Assembly: GCF_001618865.1 (NCBI RefSeq) | Contig: NZ_CP015136.1 | Location: 2,825,001-2,889,000 of the forward strand | Source: Luteitalea pratensis | GTDB taxonomy: Bacteria; Acidobacteriota; Vicinamibacteria; Vicinamibacterales; Vicinamibacteraceae | DNA: 64,000 nt | Direction of reading: 5' to 3' | Part shown: one piece after another, positions 1 to 8,808 of the stretch | Position numbering within the stretch: the stretch's first letter is position 1 | Layout of the letters: each line of letters begins with the position of its first letter | Position numbers and translations under genes: made by a program | The notes under the pieces: model-generated | What the model saw: only the letters and a program-made list of their open reading frames with translations | Told to the model about the DNA's origin: nothing | Database searches by the model: none

Positions 1-660
1 GACCCGGTGTGCTGCGATCAGGGGCCGGGGACGGGCAACGTCTACGTCTACAACGGGCACCCGTGGCAGCCGCAGCTCGACGAGGTCATGGTGACCAACA
101 GCCTCGGTGAATCGCGCTACCGCGGCCTGACGCTTGGCGTCCGCAAGCGCCTGTCTGGCGGCATCCAGCTCGAAGGCAATTACGTGCTCGCCAAGGACGA
201 GGACAACGACTCGAACGAGCGCGACCCGTTCACCGACCGCAGCTTCAACTTCTTCGACCTGTCGAAGGACTGGGGCCCTGCCGACCGCGACATCCGCCAC
301 AAGTTCAACTTCTTTGGCTACTTCGTCATCCCGCACGGGCTCTGGGCGAACACGCGGGTGCAGTATCGCAGCGCGCAGCCGATCACCGCGAGCCCGAGAG
401 TCGTCAACGGCAACGATAGCGGCCGGAACAGCCTGCGGAAGGACAACGAGTATTTCACATTCGACTGGCGCCTCGGCCGGCCGTTCCGCTTCGGTACGCA
501 CTTCGAGCTGACGCCGATCATCGAGATGTTCAACACGTTCAACAACGCCAACAACATCAATCCGCTGAGTACGCCGGCGCTCTTCAACTTCGACGGCTAT
601 CTCCGCACGGGTGTTGGCGATCCGCGTCAGATGCAACTGGCAGTCAAGCTCACGTTCTGA
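1..660 (+). CDS. TonB-dependent receptor, C-terminal part (5' truncated)
   Basis: The reading frame is open from the first base, so only the last ~219 residues of an outer-membrane receptor lie in the window. Alternating polar/aromatic strands, the phrase RDIRHKFNFFGYFVIP (strand followed by turn, typical of acidobacterial Oar-like receptors), the FNTFNNAN motif and the terminal sequence MQLAVKLTF ending in Phe fit the last beta-strands of a 22-strand barrel. Such receptors import large substrates across the outer membrane using TonB energy; the ligand cannot be read from this part. The plug and N-terminal regulatory domain are outside the window. Confidence 0.85.
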   Translation, partial: DPVCCDQGPGTGNVYVYNGHPWQPQLDEVMVTNSLGESRYRGLTLGVRKRLSGGIQLEGNYVLAKDEDNDSNERDPFTDRSFNFFDLSKDWGPADRDIRHKFNFFGYFVIPHGLWANTRVQYRSAQPITASPRVVNGNDSGRNSLRKDNEYFTFDWRLGRPFRFGTHFELTPIIEMFNTFNNANNINPLSTPALFNFDGYLRTGVGDPRQMQLAVKLTF

Positions 661-681
661 CGGGGAAGATCCTTCGCGAGC

Positions 682-2076
682 TCAGAATTCGATCGTCTCG
701 CGATAGGCGGGCATCTCGGCACTGAGACCGAAACGGTCCTGGATGCGTTGGCGGAGCACGGTGCGCGGTCCGTCCTCGCCGTGGGTCAGGATGACCCGCG
801 GCCGGGACGCCGCGAGCGATTTGAGCCAGTTGAGCAGATCCGCCTGACCGGCGTGACCACTCAGCCCGCCGAGCACGTGCGTCTTTGCCTGCACCTGGAC
901 GATCTGCCCTGCGATCCGTACCTCCCGGGCGCCGTCCGCCAATTCGCGTCCCACCGACCCGCGGGCCTGGTAACCGACCATCAGCAGCAGGGTCGTCGGG
1001 TCGGGCAGATGATTCTGCAGATGGTGCACGATCCGGCCTCCCGTGCACATGCCGGCGCCAGCGAGAACCATCCAGGGGCCGGGCTTGCGTGCGAGAGCAC
1101 GCGAGTCGGCCGCCGTCTGACAGACCGCCGCGGTGCGGAGATTGGCCGACAGCTCGCCTGACCGCCGCATGGCCTTTGCCTCGGTGTCGAACAGCTCGGC
1201 ATGCGACTTGTAAGCGTCGGTTGCGCGGATGGCCATCGGGCTGTCGAGAAAGATCGGGAAGGGCTGCAGCGTCCCGCGCTTGAAGGCGCCGGCGAGCAGG
1301 TACAGCAGGAGTTGTGGCCGGCCGACCGCGACGACGGGCACGAGCACCCGCCCACCCTGTAAGACGGCTGCCTTCACCGCGGCCCGCGCGGCCAACGCGG
1401 TGTCGGCCAGCGACGGGTGTTCCCTGTCGCCGTAGGTCGATTCCATGAACACCAGGTCGGCGTGCTCGAAGGGCACCGGATCACGATGCAGCGGCGCGCC
1501 GCGTGGGCCGATGTCACCGGAGAACACGACGACCTTCCTGCGGTCACCTTCTTCCACGGTGACCTCGAGACTCGCCGAGCCGAGGATGTGACCGGCCTCG
1601 ACCGCGCGAACGCTGACGCCAGGCGCGATGCGCGTCGGATGGTTGTAGCGCAGCCGACGATAGAGCGGCTGAAGGCGCTCGACGTCCTCAGGCGTGTAGA
1701 GCGGCGCGATCGCAGGCTGACCGGCCTCCCTGCGCCGGCGGTTCTGCCGTGTCGCGTCTTCCGCCTGGATGTGGGCGGCATCCTTCAGAATCAGGTCGGC
1801 CAGTGTGATCGTGGCCGGGGTGGCGTAGATCGGCCCCCGGTAATCGAAGCGCGCAAGCAGCGGCAGGCGCCCCGTGTGATCGAGGTGCGCGTGCGTCAGG
1901 ACGACGGCGTGAAGACGTGCCAGTGCGTTGGTCTGCGGAAGCCGGTTGAAGTTCTCCAGCTTCTGCCGGCCCTGGAAGAGCCCGCAGTCGATCATGACGT
2001 TCGCGTCAAGCGTCTGGAGGAGGTACGCCGACCCGGTCACCTCCCCGCCTGCGGCACCGAGCAGCGTCACCTTCAT
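682..2076 (-). CDS. MBL-fold beta-CASP metallohydrolase (RNase-like)
   Basis: A 464-residue protein of the metallo-beta-lactamase/beta-CASP/RMMBL group (CPSF73/Ysh1-like in bacteria), expected to be a cytoplasmic zinc-dependent RNA nuclease or phosphodiesterase. The di-zinc motif HAHLDH lies at about residues 61-66, a further metal Asp sits in SGDIGPRG, and the C-terminal RMMBL domain carries GGLSGHAGQ followed by a late ILTHGE. Length matches the family. The start ATG overlaps the stop of the upstream unknown gene (ATGA, 2073-2076), so both are probably translated from one message. Family assignment is firm; the actual substrate is not known from sequence. Confidence 0.9.
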   Translation of the reverse strand: MKVTLLGAAGGEVTGSAYLLQTLDANVMIDCGLFQGRQKLENFNRLPQTNALARLHAVVLTHAHLDHTGRLPLLARFDYRGPIYATPATITLADLILKDAAHIQAEDATRQNRRRREAGQPAIAPLYTPEDVERLQPLYRRLRYNHPTRIAPGVSVRAVEAGHILGSASLEVTVEEGDRRKVVVFSGDIGPRGAPLHRDPVPFEHADLVFMESTYGDREHPSLADTALAARAAVKAAVLQGGRVLVPVVAVGRPQLLLYLLAGAFKRGTLQPFPIFLDSPMAIRATDAYKSHAELFDTEAKAMRRSGELSANLRTAAVCQTAADSRALARKPGPWMVLAGAGMCTGGRIVHHLQNHLPDPTTLLLMVGYQARGSVGRELADGAREVRIAGQIVQVQAKTHVLGGLSGHAGQADLLNWLKSLAASRPRVILTHGEDGPRTVLRQRIQDRFGLSAEMPAYRETIEF

Positions 2077-3080
2077 CGACGCTTCAATCCTTCAGGCACA
2101 ACCTCCTTCGTCAGCACATGTCGCAACGTGTACCGCCGCGAGCCTTTTTCACGATCGCGGTGGAACAGGCCTGGCGATGCCGAGACGAACCGCGCGTACA
2201 GCGGGCTCACCTCCGTGTGCCAGGTGCCGACAATCGTCTCGTCGTCCACGACGCGCAGCTCACGTAGCAGTCGCGCCGCGCTGTTCGTAGTGAAGTGCTC
2301 GACCAGGAAGGACGGCACCACGACGTCCGGTGTGGCGACGGGTTCGCAGTGCACCTGCGTCTGGCCATCGGCCTCGGCGATCGTGACGGTGCCGACATGG
2401 ACCGCGTGATTGGACGTCGCGATGGCGTCGAGCCGCCACACGCCGTGCAGGGCTTCACCGCGGGGACGCGGGCCCGCCTTGAACAGTTCCTCGTGATCGC
2501 GCAGGCCGAGCTCGCCGAACGAGTACCGGCGCATCAGCACACCCGTGAAGCCGCGTCGTCCATCCGGAAAGCGGCCGCTGTACCCGCCATAGACGATCAC
2601 GCCGTCGGTCGGCGCCTTCATCACGTCGTAGAACAGGTGCTCGAACACGGGGTCGGTGTAACGCAGCAGGATGTACGTGCCCGGATCGAGATCGTTGGTC
2701 GCGCGATCGAGCGTGAACTCTTCGAGCGAGTGCTTCACCTTGATGCGGCCGTCCAGGTAGAGCGTCTCGCCGAGGTAGCGGTTGCCCTGCTTCCAGAAGC
2801 GCTTCGCATAGCCGGTGGACAGGCGCGTGAAGATGTCACGCAGCGCCAGGCCTCGGGGTAGCCACCCCTTCCAGTATTCGTCGTTGAAAATCGTGCGAGT
2901 CGGCAGGTCCACGAGGTGGCCGCCTGCGTTCATGAAGGTGTCAAGCGGGAGCGTCGAGACCGAGCGGAACGTGGCCGCGAGTTCGTCATCGGTGGCTCCC
3001 GCCAACCACCCGGAAGCAAGGTGCCCTTCAGGTGCCACCGCAGTCGACGTGCCCGGTGTCCCGCGTCGTTCCCGTGCCAT
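2073..3080 (-). CDS. Conserved-looking protein of unknown function
   Basis: A 335-residue soluble protein that I cannot place in a family. No signal peptide or membrane segment is visible. The middle contains a run of aromatic/charged strands (YLGETLYLDGRIKVKHS, YILLRYTDPVFEHLFYD) that look like a beta-rich fold, possibly lipocalin- or START-like, but this is only an impression. The start is supported by GAGGAG about 5 bases upstream of the ATG. Its stop overlaps the ATG of the beta-CASP hydrolase, so the two are translationally coupled, and it diverges from the GMC oxidoreductase across about 170 bp that should hold both promoters. Confidence 0.75.
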   Translation of the reverse strand: MARERRGTPGTSTAVAPEGHLASGWLAGATDDELAATFRSVSTLPLDTFMNAGGHLVDLPTRTIFNDEYWKGWLPRGLALRDIFTRLSTGYAKRFWKQGNRYLGETLYLDGRIKVKHSLEEFTLDRATNDLDPGTYILLRYTDPVFEHLFYDVMKAPTDGVIVYGGYSGRFPDGRRGFTGVLMRRYSFGELGLRDHEELFKAGPRPRGEALHGVWRLDAIATSNHAVHVGTVTIAEADGQTQVHCEPVATPDVVVPSFLVEHFTTNSAARLLRELRVVDDETIVGTWHTEVSPLYARFVSASPGLFHRDREKGSRRYTLRHVLTKEVVPEGLKRR

Positions 3081-3250
3081 GAGCTCTCCTCAGTCGCGCT
3101 CGGTGCCTGCGCGGGCATGTCGAGCTGGATGCCGACCTTCACGATGACGCGAGCCGACCGGAGCAGACACAGGTCGCCTCGCGGGTTGTATGCTGTCGCG
3201 GCATTCTAGTCTGCGACCGTGGTTCCGCGCAGGAAGCCTGAGGTCACCGC

Positions 3251-4831
3251 ATGAGCGAGACGTTCGACGCCATCGTGGTCGGGAGTGGCTTTGGCGGCAG
3301 CGTCGCCGCCTGCCGGCTCGCGGAGCACGGCCTGAAAGTGCTGGTCCTCGAGCGGGGCCGGCGCTGGTCGCCATCCGATTATCCTCGCAAGCCGTCGGAC
3401 CCGTGGTTCTACAGCGTCCGGCATCCCGAGAGGCGGCACGGCTGGCTGGACATCCGCCTGTTCAAGCGGATGATCGTGGCGCAAGCCGCCGGCGTCGGCG
3501 GCGGGTCACTGGCCTATAGCGGCGTCGCGCTCGAGGCGCACCCGTCCTGCTTCACCCACGGGTGGCCCGCCGAACTGTCGTACGCCGAGTTGAAGCCGTA
3601 CTACGACATCGTCGCGCAGACGATGAACCTGCAGACCATTCCCGATGGGCAGCTCACGCAACGCCTGAAGCTCACGCAAGCCGCCGCCGAAGCGCTCGGC
3701 CATGGCGATCGGTTCTCGAAGGCACCGCTCGCGATGTCGTTCTCGCCCGACTGGCACTACGGGCTCGACGCACCATTCGACCGCCGCCACTCGCGTTCTT
3801 TCGTCAACGCGCAGGGCCAGCAGCAGGGCACGTGCATCCACCTCGGCAACTGCGACATTGGCTGCGACGTCAAGGCCAAGAACACCCTCGACGTCACCTA
3901 CCTGCCACTGGCAGAGCAGCACGGCTGCATCGTCCGTCCGCTCCATGTCGTACGGCGGATGGAGCCGATCGATCGCGGATACCGGCTCGTGTTCGATCGC
4001 ATCGTCGGCAAGGAACTGGTGCCAGGCACAGTGAGTGCCGATCGCGTGTTCCTGGCTGGGGGCAGCCTCGGGACCACTGAACTCCTGCTGCGCGCCCGCG
4101 ACGAGCACGCGACGCTGCCGAAGCTGTCGCGAGTCCTCGGACGGCATTGGAGTCCCAACGCGAACGTCCTGTCGATGGCGACCTATGCGGATGCGGGTCA
4201 GGTCAATCAATCGGTTGGCCCGACGATCTCGTCGACCGTCGACTTCGCCGACGGCGCGCACGGCGGTCATCGCTTCGTGATCGAAGACGATGGCTTCCCG
4301 AACCTGCTGCTGAATGCGTTGCGCGCGGCCACCGACGATGACGAGGAGAACGAATCGAGGCACGTCGTGCACGACGTCTTCGAGGAGGCGTTACGCCGCG
4401 ATGGCGATGCCCGCGGGCTGATGCTGTGGCTCGGCGCCGGTGTCGATGCGGGCGACGGCGAGTTGCGGCTGGACCGGCACGTGCTGCCACCGTTTCGGCG
4501 GGCGCTTGAATTGCGCTGGGCCGTGGAGCATTCGCGGCCGGTCGTGGAAGCGATCATGGCCATGCACCGCCGGATGACCGAGGTCACCGGTGGCCGTTTC
4601 CGGGTCGACCCCGGGTGGCAGAACTTCGGTCGCCTGTTGACCCTGCACCCGCTCGGCGGGTGCCGCATGGCGTCGTCTGTCGAGACCGGAGTCGTCGATC
4701 ACCTCGGACAGGTGTTCGGTTATCCCGGCCTTCATGTCGTCGACGGTTCCATCGTCCCGGTGCCGATCGGTCGCAATCCGTCGCACACGATTGCGGCGCT
4801 CGCGGAGCGGATCGCGGCACAGGTGGGGTGA
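3251..4831 (+). CDS. GMC oxidoreductase, cholesterol-oxidase type
   Basis: A 526-residue FAD-dependent oxidoreductase. The N-terminal dinucleotide motif VVGSGFGGSVAA is at about residues 9-20, followed by LEHG-type FAD contacts. The C-terminal half has HPLGGCRM and a late NPSHT, which correspond in the GMC fold to the active-site His and Asn of cholesterol oxidases. The segment with GNCDIGCDVKAKNTLD is characteristic of the mycobacterial ChoD-like branch. The likely reaction is oxidation of a sterol or other secondary alcohol, with oxygen or another acceptor. No signal peptide is seen, so it should be cytoplasmic. The substrate is inferred from family resemblance only. Confidence 0.88.
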   Translation: MSETFDAIVVGSGFGGSVAACRLAEHGLKVLVLERGRRWSPSDYPRKPSDPWFYSVRHPERRHGWLDIRLFKRMIVAQAAGVGGGSLAYSGVALEAHPSCFTHGWPAELSYAELKPYYDIVAQTMNLQTIPDGQLTQRLKLTQAAAEALGHGDRFSKAPLAMSFSPDWHYGLDAPFDRRHSRSFVNAQGQQQGTCIHLGNCDIGCDVKAKNTLDVTYLPLAEQHGCIVRPLHVVRRMEPIDRGYRLVFDRIVGKELVPGTVSADRVFLAGGSLGTTELLLRARDEHATLPKLSRVLGRHWSPNANVLSMATYADAGQVNQSVGPTISSTVDFADGAHGGHRFVIEDDGFPNLLLNALRAATDDDEENESRHVVHDVFEEALRRDGDARGLMLWLGAGVDAGDGELRLDRHVLPPFRRALELRWAVEHSRPVVEAIMAMHRRMTEVTGGRFRVDPGWQNFGRLLTLHPLGGCRMASSVETGVVDHLGQVFGYPGLHVVDGSIVPVPIGRNPSHTIAALAERIAAQVG

Positions 4832-4859
4832 GGACACAGGAGCGAGAGACCTCGCGGCT

Positions 4860-6452
4860 CTAAGGCGTGCGGCCGGTCGTCGCCGGTACAGGCTCGCGGC
4901 AGACGAAGCTCGCGGCGTCGTTGGTGTCGCCCCGGCCTGCGTACACGGCGACCTGTGGATACGGGCAGAGCGGGCGCAGTCGGTCGACGACGCCATTCAC
5001 TGCGCGCGTGGCGACGATGCGGTCGGGCGCCACGCCATGTTCCACCCACTGTTCGAGCGCGGCCTGCATGTCGAAGGCGGTCGGCCCGGTGCCGCCGCCG
5101 CAGTGCGCCATGCCGGGAGCCATGAACAGGCGATAGAACGCCGTGACATCCTCATCGCGACCGAAGTGGGTCCGCACGCTCCCGTAGTAGTCGATGCTGT
5201 TCTCGGGGGCGATCAGTTGATCGTTCCAGCCGTGGTACTGCAGCAGCTTGCCGCCGCGCTGCCGGAACGCCCCCAGGTCGGGGGCGGTGGCGTTCATGAT
5301 CGGCGCGAGCCTTGTTTCCGCCTCGAGGTGGGCCTTGAAATCGTCGGGGTCGCGGAAGTCGAACGTCTTCCAGTCCCACTCCGCGTTCGCGAAGACGAGC
5401 CACTTGTAGTGTGCGATCGGGATAGGAAATGGACTCGCCGGGTCCCGGTGCGGCCAGTAGGGCTCGCTCCCGCGCGCGAGCCCGGGAAAGAGCTGGGTGC
5501 CCGTGCGCGGATCGGTAAGTCCTCTGTAGACCCGCCGCGCCGCCTCCACTTGCGCAGCCGTCAGGCAGCGGTCGGGTGACGCGTCTCCGCCGCACGCCAG
5601 CCGGGCCGGGTCGAACGTGCACTGCCGGGGATCGTCGAGTACGCCATCGGTGACGCCGTCGGTGGCATCACAGGAGGCGATAACGGCGCGATGCAGCAAC
5701 CCGAGCGCCGGGGCAGGCAGGTGGCTGGCCGGGTCGCGCAGCACTGCCATGACGCCGTCGAGATCACCCGCCATGAGGCGCGTCCAGTTGTTGGCGGGTG
5801 CGCCGGCGACGATGCCGTCGTAGTCGGACGGGAATCGCTGCGCCTCCATCAGGCCCTCGTAACCGCCCGACGAACAACCGATGAAGTACGACCGCTCCGG
5901 GGAGCGCCCGTAGAACGCCTGGATCAGGGCCTTGGCGGTGCCGGCAGTCTCGTGCTGCGAGCGGTACGCGAAGTCGATCAGCTGTTCCGGTTGCTCATGG
6001 GCGAACCGCGCGGCGTTGACGCCTGGCGCCGCCTCGTGGCCCGTGTTGGTCGATGCCGTGGCGTACCCGCGCCGGAGTTGATCGCCCAGCGCCGAATACG
6101 AGATCGTGCCGGCCCAGCCACCGTTGCCCACGCCCGCGAACTTGCCGTTCCAGCGCTCGATCGGCATCCAGACTTCGAACAGGATGCGCGACTGGCTCGT
6201 CGGCATGAGCACGCCCTCGACGCGACAGAATGTCGGGAGGTTCGAGATGGCGTTGGTCGATCCTGGCGGCGTGACCGACCCCGTGGCGACCACCTGAGCG
6301 GAGGTGATCGTCGCGGTGGGAGCGGAGCGGCCGACGAGCGCGGAGCACGCTTCGGTGAGCGACTGGGCTGCCGGGTGCGACGCCTCTGCCATCGGCCAGA
6401 GCGCAAGCACCATCGCCAAGGCCGTGGCACTCATCCTGCCCGCGATTCTCAT
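4860..6452 (-). CDS. Tannase/feruloyl esterase family hydrolase, exported
   Basis: A 530-residue secreted esterase of the tannase/feruloyl-esterase family, cleaving ester bonds of plant phenolics. I place the start at 6452 rather than at the longer open frame because MRIAGRMSATALAM begins a clear signal peptide and GGAGGT lies 5-6 bases upstream. The nucleophile elbow GCSSGGYEG, an acid-bearing WNDQLIAP and the late MAHCGGG supply the Ser-Asp-His triad; the Cys next to Ser and the Cys next to His form the family's conserved disulfide pair. It converges with the GMC gene and diverges from the small cytochrome gene. The precise substrate cannot be read from the sequence. Confidence 0.88.
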   Translation of the reverse strand: MRIAGRMSATALAMVLALWPMAEASHPAAQSLTEACSALVGRSAPTATITSAQVVATGSVTPPGSTNAISNLPTFCRVEGVLMPTSQSRILFEVWMPIERWNGKFAGVGNGGWAGTISYSALGDQLRRGYATASTNTGHEAAPGVNAARFAHEQPEQLIDFAYRSQHETAGTAKALIQAFYGRSPERSYFIGCSSGGYEGLMEAQRFPSDYDGIVAGAPANNWTRLMAGDLDGVMAVLRDPASHLPAPALGLLHRAVIASCDATDGVTDGVLDDPRQCTFDPARLACGGDASPDRCLTAAQVEAARRVYRGLTDPRTGTQLFPGLARGSEPYWPHRDPASPFPIPIAHYKWLVFANAEWDWKTFDFRDPDDFKAHLEAETRLAPIMNATAPDLGAFRQRGGKLLQYHGWNDQLIAPENSIDYYGSVRTHFGRDEDVTAFYRLFMAPGMAHCGGGTGPTAFDMQAALEQWVEHGVAPDRIVATRAVNGVVDRLRPLCPYPQVAVYAGRGDTNDAASFVCREPVPATTGRTP

Positions 6453-6565
6453 CCGCACCTCCTTCGGTGCTGCGATTGTGAGGCCTCCACGATTCCCGGT
6501 TGAATGACGGCGGTTGTCGTATAGTCCACTGACGCCACGCAACAGTTCCGGACTGGAGGGTATTG

Positions 6566-7144
6566 ATGAAGCGAAAACTTCTAGGTACTGCCGCTCTGTA
6601 CGTCTGCATTCTCGCCGCGACCGTGTTCACGGCCAGAACGTCGGCGCAGGGTGGCGACAGTCGAATTCAACGGGGGTTCGAGCTGGCGCCGGTGCCGCTC
6701 GAGATGAAGGGGCTCAACCCCGCCCTCGTCGGGTTGGGCAGCTACATCGTCAACGCACAAGGCGGCTGCAACGACTGTCACACCGACCCGTCGTACGCTG
6801 CCGGCGGCGACCCCTTCTCCGGCGCGGCGGAGGTGGTCAACGCGGAGCGTTACCTCGCGGGCGGAAGGGCCTTCCTGCCGTCTCCTTTCGTCTCGCGCAA
6901 CCTCACGCCACGTGCCTCGAATGGAAGGCCCGCGGGGCTGACGCTCGAACAGTTCATCGAGGTCATGCGACACGGAACCGACTTCAAGAACGGGCCCCCC
7001 GACAACGTGCCTATCCTCCAGATCATGCCGTGGCCCGTGTACGGCAAGATGTCCGACCGTGAGTTGCAGGCCATTTACGAGTACCTCAAGGCCATTCCTT
7101 GCGTTCCCTCGGGACCAATGTCGACGCGCTGCGACGGCGCTTAA
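6566..7144 (+). CDS. Secreted mono-haem cytochrome c-like protein
   Basis: A 192-residue exported protein with one CxxCH haem-c site (CNDCH, residues 68-72) just after a signal peptide ending near TSAQG. A C-terminal MPWPVYGKMSDRELQAIYEYL segment holds candidate axial Met residues and the final helix typical of small c-type cytochromes. The ATG at 6566 is chosen over the TTG three bases earlier because GGAGGG sits 5 bases upstream of it. It diverges from the tannase-like gene, with about 110 bp between them. It is probably a periplasmic electron carrier; the partner is unknown. Confidence 0.82.
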   Translation: MKRKLLGTAALYVCILAATVFTARTSAQGGDSRIQRGFELAPVPLEMKGLNPALVGLGSYIVNAQGGCNDCHTDPSYAAGGDPFSGAAEVVNAERYLAGGRAFLPSPFVSRNLTPRASNGRPAGLTLEQFIEVMRHGTDFKNGPPDNVPILQIMPWPVYGKMSDRELQAIYEYLKAIPCVPSGPMSTRCDGA

Positions 7145-7224
7145 GCAGCAACTGACGTTCGCGATATTCCTGCGCTGCGCCAGCCTCGCCCGTCCTCACG
7201 GATACGATGGCTGGCGTACGCCCG

Positions 7225-8163
7225 TCAATCCTTCCTGTCGTCTTCGACGAAGTCCAGTAGCGCGTTCATGTAGTGCGGCGCGAAAAACGCCTCGCCGCCG
7301 TGAGCCACGCCGTGCAGGACGTGCAGCACGACCCGCTGGCCCACACGCGCGTACGCGCCCTGCAGCTCGTGTGACTGGTTGATCGGCATCTGCGGATCCT
7401 GATCCCCGTGCAACAGCAGGAGTGGCGGGTCCGATGCGTCGACGTGCGCCACCGGGCTCGCGAGTTCGGCTAGGTCCGGCACCTGGTCCGGTTGACCGCC
7501 CAGGAGCCGATCAAGCGCCGGCCGGCGCATGTTCAGCCCGAATGGCGTCGATTGCGCCAGGATGGTGCGCAGGTTCGACGCGCCGAAGTAACTGACGATG
7601 GCCTGGACGTTCGAGGACTGGTCGAGAAAGGTCCCGATCGAGCCCTCGAGTTGCCGGTGCCCATTGGTGACGCCGACGAGTGCCGCCAGGTGTCCGCCTG
7701 ATGACGCCCCCGCGATGACGATCCTGTCTGCCCGATACCCGTAAGTGCCGGTCGTGGCCCGCAGGAAGCGGATGGCGGCCTTGATGTCGTGAACCTGCGC
7801 CGGGAACCTGGCTTCCGACGCCTGCCGGAAGTCGACGCTGGCCACCGCGAGGCCGCTCCGGACCAACTGGCTCGGCACGCCAGCCTTGCTGCCGGTGTTC
7901 CACGCGCCTCCATGGACCCACACCAACAATGTTCGCCCGCCTTCGCCACGGCTTGGGCCCGCAAGCGGGGCATCCCCTGCCGGAAGGTACAGGTCCAGCG
8001 CCAGCGGCTTGTCGTCCACCGTGGCATAGACGAGATCCTTGATCACCCTGGCCGGCGGACTGTCGACAGATGGCTGCGCTCGAGCGCGACCGACGGTCGT
8101 GAGCAGCGCGGCCGATACGATCGTCAACAAGACGACGAGGGGCAGTGCATGGCGTCGCTTCAT
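7225..8163 (-). CDS. Alpha/beta hydrolase (BD-FAE-like esterase), exported
   Basis: A 312-residue carboxylesterase-type alpha/beta hydrolase. The oxyanion-hole motif HGGAWN and the nucleophile elbow GASSGGH are both present, with a C-terminal HGDQDPQMPINQSHEL acid segment and a catalytic His in HGVAHGGEAFF. The start at 8163 is chosen because MKRRHALPL begins a signal peptide ending near RARAQ, and because the ATG overlaps the stop of the upstream acetyltransferase (ATGA). It belongs to the broad BD-FAE/steryl-acetyl-hydrolase-like group acting on acylated sugars or short esters; the natural substrate cannot be inferred. Confidence 0.87.
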   Translation of the reverse strand: MKRRHALPLVVLLTIVSAALLTTVGRARAQPSVDSPPARVIKDLVYATVDDKPLALDLYLPAGDAPLAGPSRGEGGRTLLVWVHGGAWNTGSKAGVPSQLVRSGLAVASVDFRQASEARFPAQVHDIKAAIRFLRATTGTYGYRADRIVIAGASSGGHLAALVGVTNGHRQLEGSIGTFLDQSSNVQAIVSYFGASNLRTILAQSTPFGLNMRRPALDRLLGGQPDQVPDLAELASPVAHVDASDPPLLLLHGDQDPQMPINQSHELQGAYARVGQRVVLHVLHGVAHGGEAFFAPHYMNALLDFVEDDRKD

Positions 8164-8618
8164 GAAGGCAGGTCTCGCATCATCAGCAGCCCGATCCCGA
8201 ACCGCATCGGCGTCGTGCCGAGCAGTGCGAACCCGCAGGCGCGGTAGAAGCCTTCGGCGTGAGGATTCCCCACGACGTGCAGCGACGCGGCGCCCGTGAC
8301 TCGGGCGACGGCGCAGCAATGCTCGACCAGGGCCCTGCCGATGCCCTGGCGCCAGGCGGCGGGTTCGACGAAGAGTGCGTCCAGTTCCGCGTTGCCGTCA
8401 TCACGCGGAAGGATGGCCGCAAAGCCCATGACCGAACCAGACAGTTCGGCGACGAACACCCCACCGGCCTCGATCTGCTGGACGGGGAGGGCGATGGCAT
8501 CCGGATGGGCCAGGAGCGCCTCGCGGTCTCCTGGGTTGTCGAGGGAGGCCCGCCATTGGAGTACCTCGAGGACCCCCTGCTCCGAAACGGACGCTGGTCG
8601 GACATTGACGTGTCTCAT
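8160..8618 (-). CDS. GNAT family N-acetyltransferase
   Basis: A 152-residue acetyltransferase. The acetyl-CoA-binding motif A is visible as FVEPAAWRQGIGRALVEHC (about residues 83-101), followed by LHVVGNPHAEGFYRACGF, the usual motif B with a conserved Tyr. The length is normal for a single GNAT domain. The start MRHVNVRP at 8618 is my choice; an in-frame ATG 12 codons upstream (8654) is also possible. The stop overlaps the start of the alpha/beta hydrolase by 4 bases, so the two form a small operon. The acceptor is unknown. Confidence 0.85.
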   Translation of the reverse strand: MRHVNVRPASVSEQGVLEVLQWRASLDNPGDREALLAHPDAIALPVQQIEAGGVFVAELSGSVMGFAAILPRDDGNAELDALFVEPAAWRQGIGRALVEHCCAVARVTGAASLHVVGNPHAEGFYRACGFALLGTTPMRFGIGLLMMRDLPS

Positions 8619-8808
8619 GACGTCCTGGTCGATGGCGATGGCGCACGCTAGCATGGTCGGGCCTGGCCGGCAACGAACGACGTGACAGCACCGCGGGACG
8701 TCCTGACGCTGCCGGTGCTCCTCGCGGAGTTGACGCGCTCGCGGTACCATCGGCGCGACCTTCGAACCCATGCCACGCCCGCCGACGGGCCAAGACGGAG
8801 GGTGCACC

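Noticed and set aside
1417-2409. Long plus-strand open frame opposite the beta-CASP hydrolase
   Set aside because: No recognisable motif; sits antisense to two genes with clear motifs and start sites.
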